Shown here piece after piece: positions 18,276 to 29,382 of a stretch of 64,000 bases of DNA. Origin of the DNA: Sweltsa coloradensis (Eukaryota; Arthropoda; Insecta; Plecoptera; Chloroperlidae); assembly GCA_024449915.1 (NCBI GenBank), contig JAMZAV010001861.1, forward strand, positions 310,001 through 374,000. Direction: 5' to 3'. The position numbers were made by a program, and so were the translations under genes. The stretch's first letter is position 1, and every line of letters begins with the position of its first letter. The notes under the pieces were generated by a model. The model had not been told where the DNA came from and ran no database searches. It saw only the letters and a program-made list of their open reading frames with translations.

Positions 18276-20772
18276 CAGTGTTTCTCAACCTTTTGTTGCA
18301 AACGGACCACCTTCACAATCTCATAAATCAGATGGACCACCACATTCAAAATTAGGCCCTATAGTTATGGGGGGGGGGTTGGGGGGGGGGCATATAATGG
18401 AGAGAACAATCAATTTCTTGTTAAAGTAGGCATCGAGAGACTATATCATTAATTGTCATAGTTATAAAACTAATATTTTTGTAGCAGTTTTACCTCAAAC
18501 TCTCTCGGCATGCCCCCCTTGTAAACTTTTTTTTTTATATACATACCCTTACAAGAAAATATGAAACTTTATCAGCAGCCTGACTTAGTAGTAGGTGAGA
18601 AATTAATTATTAATTATTGTGAGCAGACAGGTGCGGGTTTGTTTTTTATTGAAACTAGGGCCTATTTATTTTCTGCATCTTTTATGCATCTTTTACAAAC
18701 TTAATGCCTCATGATTTTTGCAGGTTTTGTAGTAAGAATAATTGCAAAAATTGAGGATTTGGTGCCGGCTGTTCCCACGGCAAATGAAAAGTTATTTGAC
18801 GTATATTCAGGATTGATTTATTTTTAGCACTTTGTTTAGCTTTTCATCAGCAGATTATTATTATAATTTCTTTATTACTGCAGCTGTGATTACTATGTGC
18901 CCCTTCACCTCCCTTTAGTGACGATTCTCTTCTCACAACACATGGGAATACAAACGCATTATTTTCTTTGTTAAAACTGTAATGAATTGATTACTATTAA
19001 ATATTAATGTGTTCTTTATTTGAAACAAAATAATACTATTTAATAAATGAAACCATGATATAGTAAATACTGGTACGAGGTATACGTGGTGTGGTTTGGC
19101 ACAAGGAGGATTTTCGTTTTTCATTTGTGCCAAACAATGTGTGTATCAAACCTACTACTGTAATGAATCTAACCAATTCACCAAACAATAAATACAAAAC
19201 TACAATTAAAAATACAAAAGACTTACAGGTTGCCTCGGCTGCAGTCGGTAGAACACGGCTTGGTAAGTCTGGGTTCAATAGACCTAACCAGTTGTCATAA
19301 AGTTTATAATAATACAAGGGATATGAGTGATCAAACAGGAATAATAGCCTATAAATGAGAGATGAAATATTAAGTTGACAATTTAATTGTGTCCCAAAAT
19401 CAGACAATTGTACAAGTTATAGGTAGGCTTAGCCTACAAGGGAATCAAATGTCACTTTTAGTGATATGTGAAATTAGGCCTACAAATTATGCAATGGAAT
19501 ATAGGTTACAAATTATACAGTGAAATACAGTGAACAAGTTATACAATGAAATACAGGTTAATATCAGGTCCTTTGGGCCTATTTAAATGGCATGAAAGCC
19601 TCGCTTAAAGCTCAGTCCAAAATGTTTTTACCAGGCATGTAAGCCTCTGTTCCTCTTTCAAAAGTTCAGTTGATAATGTCCAATAGCCCTTAGGCTTTCG
19701 TTATTATATTAATAGTTCAGTTAAAACGTTATTACGTACCAATATCCGCCCTTAGGCTTACGTGCTTTGTAGAGCTGTAGTTTGTCTGAAGCGGAGTTAT
19801 AGGCCTAGGCCCCCTAGACCAAATCCCAGGTGTAGGAGTCCAAATCGAGTCCCAACGTTCAGGTGAGAATCACGCCCGCGAGTCCCAAGTCTTGCCTCAA
19901 TCGTGAAAGTTCCTTAGAAGGTAATTGTATGTGTTAATTAAGTAATTGTCGGCGTCTTGGGTCTTCTCGGATGGCGTACCCTCCCGTTCGTCTCAGCACA
20001 TCTGTGCTCGTGTATGGCTAGATGGATTCTGTGGCGTCTGCCGTGGAAGTTTCCAGGAGTTCTTACTGATGATGTCATAAAGAAGGTTCCAGAAGGTTTA
20101 TGGCGCATTTAGAATTACTTAAAGCTCATTTTCGCAAATCACGCGTAGTAATTGAAGATCGCAACGTCATTGCCATGTTGCATATAAAATTATCAGAACT
20201 GTAGTTGGTCGACAATGCACTCTATCGGTGGTTGGTGAAACTAATACGCTAGATCGCAGCACGTGTTATTATATTGGTTGAAATGTCAATGGTCGATACA
20301 ATGTTCGATAACTGTTCGATCGACAATTTGGTTTCCGTGCGTTACGCTAGAATGCAGCACTTGGTTTGTAAGTTGGAGAACACACGGGTTAAAATACGCG
20401 TGAATATTTGAATTGATATTTTGATACGTAAAAGTTCGCAATTGTTTTGACACTAAAGAATTCACTGTTGTTGTTGTTGTAGTTGGTTAATATTGATTGT
20501 TTGACTGAACATTAAAGAGTTTAATAAATGTTTTCTTATAAATTTGTTATTGAATAATTATTTAAAGTAGGCCTAAAAATTGGTTATGTTACACTACAAT
20601 GCAGAACTTTGCAAGTTACGCGCAAAGAGAAAATGAAACCAACAGGATGTTAAAAATGTATGAAATTAATAATATAAATTTATAATGTATTACATGTACA
20701 AAAATGTAATCTGTCTTCTATCACCGCAGACCACCTGTAAGTGGTCCGCGGCCCACCGGTTGAGAACCACTG
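18276..20772. mobile_element. Non-autonomous hAT-type element, 2.5 kb
   Basis: The left end is CAGTGTTTCTCAACC and the right end reads CAGTGGTTCTCAACC on the minus strand, a nearly perfect inverted repeat. Both sides carry the perfect 8-bp duplication ATCTAGGG (18268-18275 and 20773-20780). Both subterminal regions contain GGACCAC motifs. No transposase frame remains in the 2,497 bp, so it is an internally replaced or decayed hAT derivative. It holds short tandem repeats at 19,486-19,560 and a GTTGTTGTTGT run near 20,470. Confidence 0.85.
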
Positions 20773-20893
20773 ATCTAGGGCTCTATGAATCGGAAGGACG
20801 AGGCAAAATCTTTTCGTACCGGAAAAGCGTCCCGAAAAATTTGGCTTCCGGAAAAAGTGTTAAAGTAGCCCGTTTAAGAAAAATTTTAATACG

Positions 20894-21405
20894 CTGGGGA
20901 CGGTTATTAAAGTCTACCAGAGTCCCGAAAAATTGTCCAGGAAAAACATTAGTCACGGATGTTACACAACAAAACACGTAAAAATGCCCCGATTTCGAAA
21001 ATTCTTTTACCCAAGAATTCGGGGCGGAGGGTGGGGTCTGGCGGCGTCCCAAAAGCGTCCCGGAAATCAATATTGTCATATGTATTCGGATAAATGACAA
21101 AACGAGACCCGGAAACGATCGTACCGCGGCGGCACGCAGACCGATTCACCTGGGGACGGTTATTAAAGTCTACCAGAGTCCCGAAAAATTGTCCAGGAAA
21201 AACATTAGTCACGGATGTTACACAACAAAACACGTAAAAATGCCCCGATTTCGAAAATTCTTTTACCCAAGAATTCGGGGCGGAGGGTGGGGTCTGGCGG
21301 CGTCCCAAAAGCGTCCCGGAAATCAATATTGTCATATGTATTCGGATAAATGACAAAACGAGACCCGGAAACGATCGTACCGCGGCGGCACGCAGACCGA
21401 TTCAC
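20894..21405. repeat. Perfect 256-bp tandem duplication
   Basis: Units 20894-21149 and 21150-21405 appear identical base for base by eye, starting CTGGGGACGGTTATTAAAG and ending GCACGCAGACCGATTCAC. The minus-strand translations across them are also identical. The sequence is GC-richer than its surroundings and related to the degenerate repeat on both sides of the hAT element. It is either a very recent duplication or an assembly duplication. Confidence 0.9.
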
Positions 21406-21991
21406 AAGTGTGTCGCGATAGCTTGGTTTTCCAGCTACGAGGTTTCCAAAGCCCCCGCGCAGTGGCTTCAAGCCGCACGTGAGCGCAACTTTTCTTTCTT
21501 GATACTAATCGCCATGGCTTGTCCTTTGCATCCTCGCACCTAGGGCCTATAACTAATTAACAATCATCAAATATGTGACACCGTTAACCAGCCATTGGGT
21601 CATCATGAGTATACAGTTTGGCCAAGAGTTAACCTATCCTTAGGGCCTTGGCCTACCTAAACCTAAAAACCAATAAATTAAAATTAGATTTATACATAGG
21701 CCTTTGCAAAATATAATGTGAAGTTTTGTTTACAGTTTTCCAAAGAATGAAATCAGATGTAAATTATGGCTCACTAAAGTGATAATTTTACTCCCACCAT
21801 CGCATACAAAAATATGTTTGAAACATTTTGTGGAAGAAGATTGAAGTTTATTATGTTTAAGGACGCGTCAACCGTTAGGTCATATTGCACCTCCTGTGAT
21901 TGTAGTTTATTATAATTAATCTTTCGACAGAGGGAAATTGGGAGAGCACTGACTCAAAACTGATGCAATTACAAGCATTTTTAATTTCCCA

Positions 21992-22052
<61 letters not shown>

Positions 22053-22079
22053 TAAAATAATAAACTATTCTACATGGAG
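21406..22079. other. Unassigned sequence ending in an (AAT)n tract
   Basis: No gene is visible. A segment at about 21858-21893 (AGGACGCGTCAACCGTTAGG then TCATATTGCACC) recurs at 46078-46107. A run of about 19 AAT/TAA units at 21,991-22,050 may be the tail of a LINE 3' end. Confidence 0.5.
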
Positions 22080-23905
22080 ACCTAAAGTTGTATGCATCAA
22101 ATTTTTGCTCACAAAAAACAGTCTATCAATACAACATTAGAATTTAGCCCAAGATATCTGCATGGAGTTTGCAGTAGACAAATGTAAGACGCTACATATC
22201 GAAAAGGGTAAGGTTACACAAGCAGAGAGTTCCAGCTAGATGATGGAAATAGGTTTGGGAATAATGGACGAAACGATGTATACAAATATTTAGGATTCTA
22301 AACAAGCTGCCAGAATTGAACATAAAGTTATGAAAGCAAAATTGATAGATACATACAAGAAACGACTAAAGTCTATCCTCAAGACGCAACTAAAGGGTTT
22401 AAAAACAAGATCACAGCAATAAATACATATGCTGTACCAGTACTGACATATTCATTCGGAATCATTAAATGGACGCAGACAGACATCCACCGCGTTGGAA
22501 ATATTAACTCGTACTACACTTACCAAACACAGAATACATCATCCTAAATCAGCAATAGAGAGATTGACACTTCCAAGAAAAAAAGGAGGACGGGGGCCTA
22601 ATTTGATCTGAACAACTTATATTATAAACAAATAGACATTTTAAGAAAATACTTTTTTACAAAGAGCAACCAATCCACACTGCATAGGGCTGTGGTGGTA
22701 GCTGACAAATCATTAACTCCACTCAATCTAGCAAACGAAAATGTCAATCTACAAGGGAAACTCATAACTGACGCTTCAAAAGAGTTACGTCTCTCAGAAA
22801 AGACCCTACACAAGAGACATTATGATGAACTACACAAAGGTTTCACGTAAAATATTAAGCATCAAATAGGTGGTTAAACAACGGGGAACTATTTGGAGAA
22901 ACAAAAGGGTTTTTATGATGGCTATTCAAGACAGAGTGATTGCGAAAAACAAAAAACAATTATAAAAAATACAAAATTTACAAGATGCGACAGTAAACGA
23001 TCAATGTAGAAAATGTAGTGCAAAGGGTGGAAACAATCGAACACATCATATCCGGGTGCAAGTCACTATGTCAAACAGATTACCTCTACAGACATAACCA
23101 AGTAGCTAACATTATTCATCAAAAACTAGCAATCAAGTACAACCTCATTGACACACACACACCTTACTACAAATACAAACCAGAGAAAGTACTAGATAGT
23201 AAAGATTACAAATTATTTTAAACGACCGCACAGTATAACAGCCCAAAACGATACATCACAACAGACCGGATTTAATAATAATTGACAAGAAGAACAAAAA
23301 AATACCCTTATCGACGTTGCTATCCCAATGTGCCATAAGTCGAGACCACGTGGAAGAAAAAAATTGACAAGTATAGTGAACTTGCAATTGAGATCAAGAG
23401 ATGTGGAAACAGAAAAAGGTAAATACAATCCCATTCATTATATCAGCCAACGGCATCATACCGAAGAAGCTACATGAAAGCATTAAACAACTAGATCTTC
23501 AACCCAATGTATACATCGAGACTCAAAAGGCAGTAATACTCAACACGTGTAGAAATTAGTTCGAAAATTTTCTAAACTAAGAATGTACTTCGAGATTCCG
23601 AGACAGCTTCCATCCTGACATGGTTTTCGTGGTTTTTCCCATAGTCCGAAGAGCAAATGCTAGGATGGCGACGAGAATCGGCCACGACCGAAACACAGCA
23701 GAAAGAAAAACATCATCTACAAAAAATATTACAATTTATAAATGACTTATTTTAGCTAGAGTTAAGACAAAGTAAAAATGTATGTAATATAGGTACACAT
23801 GGAAGTACTTGACGTAAGTCCGTACAACATGTTAGCTCCGGTTTTAACCGAGTTTGTATGAAATACATCCAATAAAATAATAATAATAATAATAATAATA
23901 AAAAT
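22080..23905 (+). mobile_element. 5'-truncated LINE of the restriction-like-endonuclease type, copy A
   Basis: This copy starts within the reverse transcriptase thumb region, with frames reading DICMEFAVDKCKTLHIEKGK near 22,150 and AINTYAVPVLTYSFGIIKWT near 22,420. The C-terminal part at 23,018-23,221 contains ETIEHIISGCKSLCQTDYLY and RHN, then YKYKPEKVLD. The 3' end has (AATA)/(AAT)n repeats at 23,870-23,905. The HIISGC-RH-KPE layout resembles the C-terminal zinc knuckle and restriction-like endonuclease of R2/R4/NeSL-type LINEs. It is badly frameshifted. Confidence 0.7.
23018..23221 (+). pseudogene. LINE copy A C-terminal zinc knuckle/endonuclease fragment
   Basis: The 67-codon frame has no conventional context of its own. 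It contains HIISGCKSLCQTDYLYRHNQ and IKYNLIDTHTPYYKYKPEKV, aligning by eye with the better preserved copy at 27,275-27,622. Upstream in another frame, QCRKCSAK-like residues supply the first cysteines of the knuckle. Confidence 0.65.
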
Positions 23906-24340
23906 TTAAATAATAAAAACCATGACAACCATTACTTGGAAATGGCATACAAATCAGATTGGCTCTGATTAGAAAGTGATTTCAGTGGGATTTCGTTGAG
24001 GTTTTGTGTAAATTTTGATATCAGAACGTTTGGTATGGTATTCTCTTACCGCACATCGTTAACAGGTGAGTGGAAGCTTCCTATGAGTTTATATTCGTGT
24101 TTTAGTATTTTAAAATTATTTACATTTTTTATAACTGGGAAAGTGTTTTGTTTTTGGGCATCAATGGAAATAGTAGAGATGCACTGCATGCTAAGGTGTA
24201 TAGCAACAACAGTGCAGGAGATCAAGGTTACTTGAAAGTTAAAATCAAGGAAGTTGGTAAAAAGATGCACTGTATTTAGAGTAATATATCGAAAATGGAA
24301 CCAGGATATTATAACGAAGAAATTAAAAATGCCCCTGGAA
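23906..24340. other. No feature recognised
   Basis: AT-rich spacer between the two related LINE copies. Short frames here show no recognisable motif. Confidence 0.5.
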
Positions 24341-24365
24341 CTATAATGAGCACGAAGTTGATGAA

Positions 24366-24599
24366 ATGATAACCTTAATCATACATACAAACACCAACCA
24401 TGGAGTAGGAGAAATATACCGAATTAATGGGGTGCCATTTTTATGTGCAAGAAAAACGGGGACAATAAATTTGAAAAAAAACCTCCCAAACTTTGGCGGG
24501 AAACGCAACCCTAATAAACGACCAGATCTGAATGCCAACAAGCTAGCGAATCAAAGGAGATTCATTGAAAAGAAAAGAAACTATCTGATTACGAGTTAA
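24366..24599 (+). pseudogene. LINE copy B N-terminal fragment
   Basis: The 77-codon frame contains RINGVPFLCARKTGTINLKK and KRPDLNANKLANQRRFIEKK. The R-P-D-x-N-x-x-x-x-N-Q-R-R pattern is what I associate with the region upstream of reverse transcriptase in this LINE group. No DNA-binding zinc finger is seen upstream, so the N-terminus is probably missing. Confidence 0.5.
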
Positions 24600-25559
24600 G
24601 TGTAATCAAACAAGATGTAAGAGTTGTGATTAATGGGGTAGCCCTGCAGCCTCAACTCAGAAGGGAAGAACTGGACAATGTCATTCCCGTACAAGATTTT
24701 CCGATACCCGTGATGGAAGAACTAGACAATATGGTACCATGCAGATAGGGGTGGTAGAGAGGAACTGAATGTCAACGAACACAATCTAGAGAAAGTGCAT
24801 TCCTGTTTGACTGAAGAAAGTGCCAACTTAATGGACGAAATTATTTCTCAATGGATACAAATTCAAAATATTTTCATAAACTCCCGTGAACACCTCACTA
24901 AAATAAGATTAAAACAAAAAAGCAGAACAATTAATCTCAAATGCTAAACGCTGTTTTAGACAGAATTTGTTGAATTGCATCCAATAGACATAACAAGCCT
25001 AAATCATCTACTTTATGGAACGGCCTCGGGTTATTACAGACAAGCATGTAAAAAAAAGAACAATCACTTTTTAAAAAACAGTCGTATTACCCCAAAGTGG
25101 AAAATACGAATTCAAAAACAAATTGATTCATGGCGGAAAGACCTATCCTTGTTTCTGAAATAAGAACTAAAATTAATTTTCTTATAAACTTACTGTAAAG
25201 AAACGACAACTTTTTTAAAAATATAGTATACCCCAAGTCCCAAGATGCGGTTCAATAGAAGAGCAATTGAAACAGAAGATCCAGGCAAAAAGCTCAGAGA
25301 ATAAAAAGATACACAAAAGAACGCTGCAATTTAGACAAAAATAAACTTTTTTCAGAAAATGGAAATAAATTCTACAGAGAGCTTGGAAAAAAAACATTGA
25401 AATAAAAAATCACCCAAAAAAAAGATGAAATAGAATTTTTTGGAAATCAATCTGGGGAAGATAACAAAAAGCATAATTCAGAAGCTAAATGGATTCAACA
25501 TCAAGAATTGGATTGTGCTGATTCTCCGGATATGAATTGGGAAGAAATTACATTGTGTG

Positions 25560-26480
25560 ATTTGTCTAGTTCCCTTCGGAAAAATTCTAGCTGGAAAGCA
25601 CCAGGGCCAGACAAATTATCCAACTTTTGGCTAAAACAACTGACATCCACTCATACTATTCTAGTAACTTTGCTTTAATAATGCTTTAGTTCATCCTGAA
25701 GACGCACCAGTATGGTTGACCACAGGGGTTACGTATTTGTTACCGAAGTCTGCCCCAAACTGAACAACCAAAAAATTATAGACCTATCACATGTTTACCT
25801 ACAATGTATAAATCTTAACGTCAATTATAACTGAACGAATGCAAGTATTTTAGCTACAAATAATGTAATGCCATTAGAGCAAAAAGGTTGTTGTAGAAAT
25901 ACGTATGGCTGTAAGGATCATTTTTCTGTTGAGTAAAGCTATAATGGAAAATTGTAAACAGAGGCAGAAGAATCTTAGCGTAGGTTGGGTTGATTACAAG
26001 AAAGCATTTTATAGTGTGCCCCATAGTTGGATATTAAAAGTATTGGAAATGTATAAGGTCCCCCCCAATTTTTGTCAACTTCTGCAAAATTATGAGCTAC
26101 ATTGGAATCAAGTATGAAAATAAGAACGGAGACCGAAAAAATCGTATCAAGTAATATTCACATACAACGAGGAATATTTCAGGGTGATTCGTTATCGCCA
26201 ATTCTATTCTGCTGGCTTGTTTCCTTTGACAAAGTGCCTCAATGACGCAGGTTTGGGGTATGTATTATTGCCAATGAAGATAAAGTCTCGCATCTTCTGT
26301 ACATGGACGATTTAAAATTATTTTTTCAAAAAATGACGAAGAACTTAGTATCTTACTAAATATCGTCAAAACTTTCAGTGACGAATTTGTATGGAATTTG
26401 GAATCGAGAAGTGCAAGAAAGCGACATTCAAAAGAGGGAAGATTGTCTCAAGTGAAACATCCAACTTGACGGGCATATCA
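25560..26480 (+). pseudogene. LINE copy B reverse transcriptase
   Basis: Blocks are readable in changing frames: SSWKAPGPDKLSNFWLKQL near 25,590-25,640, NYRPITC near 25,775, and SVGWVDYKKAFYSVPHSWIL at about 25,975-26,035, with the first catalytic aspartate present and Y replacing the usual D after AF. FQGDSLSPILF-like residues lie near 26,180, and the catalytic LYMDDLKLFF at about 26,298-26,327. The order and spacing are those of non-LTR reverse transcriptase. At least four frame changes occur. Confidence 0.75.
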
Positions 26481-27274
26481 CTATTGAGGACATTGGTCAA
26501 GAATCACTTATAAAAATCTTTGGGCTAGAAGAAGGTAACGGTGTTCAGCATACATTAAGAAAGAAAAAATTGAGCAAAGAATACAAACGACGCCTAAGAT
26601 TAATACTTGAAAGTGAATTTTAACGGACGAAATAAAAAATATGCAATTGGCAATTTCTGTGCCAGTATTATCTTATAGCTTTGGGATATTAGATGGAGCA
26701 TTGAAGAACTTAAGAGATTAGATCGAAAACAAGAAAACTGTTGACAATAAACGGAATGCACCATCCACGAGCGGACGTAGAAAGACTGTATATCGCAAGG
26801 AAGAATGGAGGTCGTGGAAAAACTCAACTAGAGGGGTCATACAAAACAGCAATGATGGTTTAAGTTTATACATAGAAGGTAAAAAAAGATGACAAATTTA
26901 TTAGAATGGTTCAAGAACATGAGTCTAGCAAAGCTATGAGAAAATCTATCATTAAGTTAAGCAAACAAGTTTCAATCAGGTATGGAAATTTAACCCATAT
27001 TAATCAGATCAATGGGTCCATCACTAACAAGGTCAAGGTTTATCAAGAAGAAAATTAAGAATATTATCCAGGAAGATCTAATAAGTTGCTGGAAGTCTAA
27101 ACCTTTGCAGGACAATATATTACACGCATGATGCAACCACATATTTACCAAGATCAAACCAATAAGTGGCTGGGCAGAAGTAATCTCAAAGGGTGAAACT
27201 GAAAGTCTTATTGTAGCTGCACAAGATCAAGCCTTAAAAAAAATTACGAAAAAGAATTCTCAAACTCGAAGTAG

Positions 27275-27860
27275 ATGGGGAAGTGTCGTTTGTGTAAGCT
27301 TTATGAAGAAAGCGTGGAGCACATTATTTCTGGATGCCCGGTCTTAGCAAAAACGGAATACATTGATCGACATGATAAAGGGTTTGGGGGATATTTTCAT
27401 TGGAACATTTGTAGAAGTTATAACATCGAAACTTCTGACAAATGGTACATGCATAAACCAGAGCAAGTAGTTGACAATGGTAATGTGACCCTATTGTGGA
27501 ATGAGCAAATAATCACTGATCGAAAGGTTTTTTCCACAACAAACCAGACATTGTTGTTTAAAAACAAAGAGACTCAAAAATGTTTGATCATCGATGTAGC
27601 TATTCCACAGACCGCAACATAGTATTAAAGGAAGCAGAGAAACGCACAAGATATCGAGACCTTCAAATAGAAATTCAACGAATGTGGAAAGTCAGTTGTA
27701 AGGTTGTTCCCATTATAATTTGGGGCTTGTGGGACAATTGGAAGAAGTTTTGAAGAGAACCTCCACATATCTCTGGCAATCACTGGACCCAGAGCTTCAA
27801 AAGGCAGCATTATTAGGAACCGCCATATACTACGCAAAGTTTTAGTATGAAGACATTGTT
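27275..27860 (+). pseudogene. LINE copy B C-terminal zinc knuckle and restriction-like endonuclease
   Basis: The 115-codon frame contains CRLCKLYEESVEHIISGCPV (a C-x2-C...H...C knuckle), TEYIDRHDKG, DKWYMHKPEQVVDN, LLWNEQIITDRKV and CLIIDVAIPQT. An R-H, then an invariant D-V pair in IIDVAIP, fit the PD-(D/E)xK-like nuclease of R2/R4/NeSL-type elements. The tail continues in another frame with residues resembling LQKAALLGTA near 27,800. Assignment to the exact clade is not possible by eye. Confidence 0.7.
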
Positions 27861-28320
27861 TTTAGTTATTCTTGTATGTATTGTATTTTTTAATGTCATG
27901 TATATTTAATTGTTTTGTAATAGGGGTTTCACCTTAGAGGTGTGGTTCATCTCTGGTGAAAGCTCTTAAATACCCATTATGTAATGTTCATATTGGTGAA
28001 TAAAAGAAATAATAATAATATTGATAAATTGTAAATTATTTTTAACAATATTTTGTAATGAAAATTAACATGTATGCCTACCCTAACAATAGGCTTATGA
28101 GTGTGAGGCCTACTTGTTTGTTTACAGGGTTGATATTTATTTTCAAGACTCTCAGTGCCCACCTAAGTTATGTCAAGTACATGTTTGCTATAACTAGTGT
28201 CTTCTTATTTACTTGTTATTGAGCAGCAAGTATTACTATTTCTTTATAATTCGTCCGTCATATGAGATAAGCCCAATGCTTACACCTTTCATATAATTAA
28301 GTGCCAATCATATTTCTAAA

Positions 28321-28435
28321 AAACCTTCAGTAGAATTGCTGTTCTCGACAGGATTCGAACCCGGACCCCTTGACTCTGATTCGGTAGGTCACGGTTTCGC
28401 ATCCCGTCGAGACCAGCAATCCTAACTGAAGGTTT
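28321..28435 (-). repeat. Long hairpin with a perfect tRNA B-box in the loop (SINE- or MITE-like)
   Basis: The arms at 28321-28354 and 28401-28435 pair with only about three mismatches and one bulge (AAACCTTCAGT...TCTCGACAGGAT). The 46-nt loop on the minus strand contains GGTTCGAATCC, a perfect RNA polymerase III B-box preceded by GGGTCCG. A weak A-box-like TGGTCTCGACGGG lies in the opposite arm. It could be a tRNA-derived SINE fragment folded on itself or a foldback element. It is not a normal tRNA because the acceptor stem continues too far. Confidence 0.6.
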
Positions 28436-28615
28436 TTGCCGAGATTTTCCTCAGTCGAATGCAAGGGATTGAGTCCTCTGAAATAGCCCTCGGACAACCT
28501 TTCAGAATGGTCCTATCAGTAGCAACATACCTATAGTCATTTACCTGGGTCATATACCTGTTAAATCTGATGTGTGTTCTACAGTAGGCACCCTACAAAA
28601 ATATTATATTATAAT

Positions 28616-28959
28616 TGTAATGTATCCAGATAATGTAGGAACTAGGTCTGAGTAGGCGGTACCTATATTTACAGGCCACGCCTTTACTTCCTAAGTTTAC
28701 CAGTGGTATGAACTGCACCACAGCAGTTCAAGGGTTGTACTAACTATGTGTACTAAAGAGTTTTTGGTAAAGAAGGGGCGTTTTCTCGACGCCATTCCTC
28801 TGTGGTTCCTTACTGGGGAAACATCTACATAACTGTGCATAACCATGTATCAAGTGTATTATGTGTATCTAATAAATAGTTAATATGAATTGAAGCATAA
28901 TTACTAGCATTAGGTACTAAATCCTACTACTACTACTAGTGGTGTGCAAGGACACCACA
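28616..28959 (+). repeat. 5' LTR of Gypsy B
   Basis: Begins TGTAATGTATCC and ends AAGGACACCACA. It contains a TCTAATAAATAG polyadenylation-like signal at about 28868. TTGGCGACGAAGG (28961 onward) directly follows as the likely primer-binding site. Confidence 0.92.
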
Positions 28960-29113
28960 GTTGGCGACGAAGGTAAATGGAAGGTACTGTGAATATTCAA
29001 AACATAATTTCGAGGCCCTAGGCCGTGCTCTAGGCCTAGGCTAGGCGAGATACGACGCCATTTGACAAGGTGATTTCGTGATTTTCACAATGTCCAAAAT
29101 TGGGTCATTGGGG

Positions 29114-29315
29114 TATTGGATTTATTCAGTTTTGCGCTTGTTTTAAAAGATAAAGCAACTACAGTTTGCATCAACCATGTTTATTCACAACGGAAGGGAC
29201 GCCGACAAGTATACAGTGTTGCCAACACAATACAGATAAATAGTTGTCGTACCAACTAGTAGTAATACCAACTTAACAATTGTAGTTAGATAAGAATAAG
29301 AAGATCATTCCAACA
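29114..29315 (-). repeat. 3' LTR of Copia element
   Basis: On the minus strand it starts TGTTGGAATGATC and ends AAATCCAATA. It is preceded in element orientation by the purine-rich AAGGGCGAG. It matches the other LTR except for one C/A difference near its start. Confidence 0.92.
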
Positions 29316-29382
29316 CTCGCCCTTAATCTAGATACATGATCAGTTGGTCAATAAAGTTAAGAAAAATTAACCATTTTTGTGA

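Larger units (their letters stand above)
24341..28020 (+). mobile_element. LINE of the restriction-like-endonuclease type, copy B (longer)
   Basis: Reading order is an N-terminal segment (24,366-24,599), a linker (24,975-25,163), reverse transcriptase (25,560-26,480), a thumb/connection region (26,560-27,240), and a C-terminal zinc knuckle with a nuclease-like domain (27,275-27,860). The 3' end carries AATAAAAGAAATAATAATAAT near 28,000. It is closely related in layout to copy A and lies in the same orientation 0.4 kb downstream of it. Many stops and frameshifts make it a pseudo-element. Confidence 0.75.

Noticed and set aside
20783..21471. Overlapping minus-strand frames of 88-135 codons
   Set aside because: They simply translate the 256-bp tandem duplication. 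The same residues repeat and no family is recognised.
28321..28435. Functional tRNA gene
   Set aside because: The B-box is perfect, but the arms pair for more than 30 bases and no normal D-arm and anticodon arm can be drawn.
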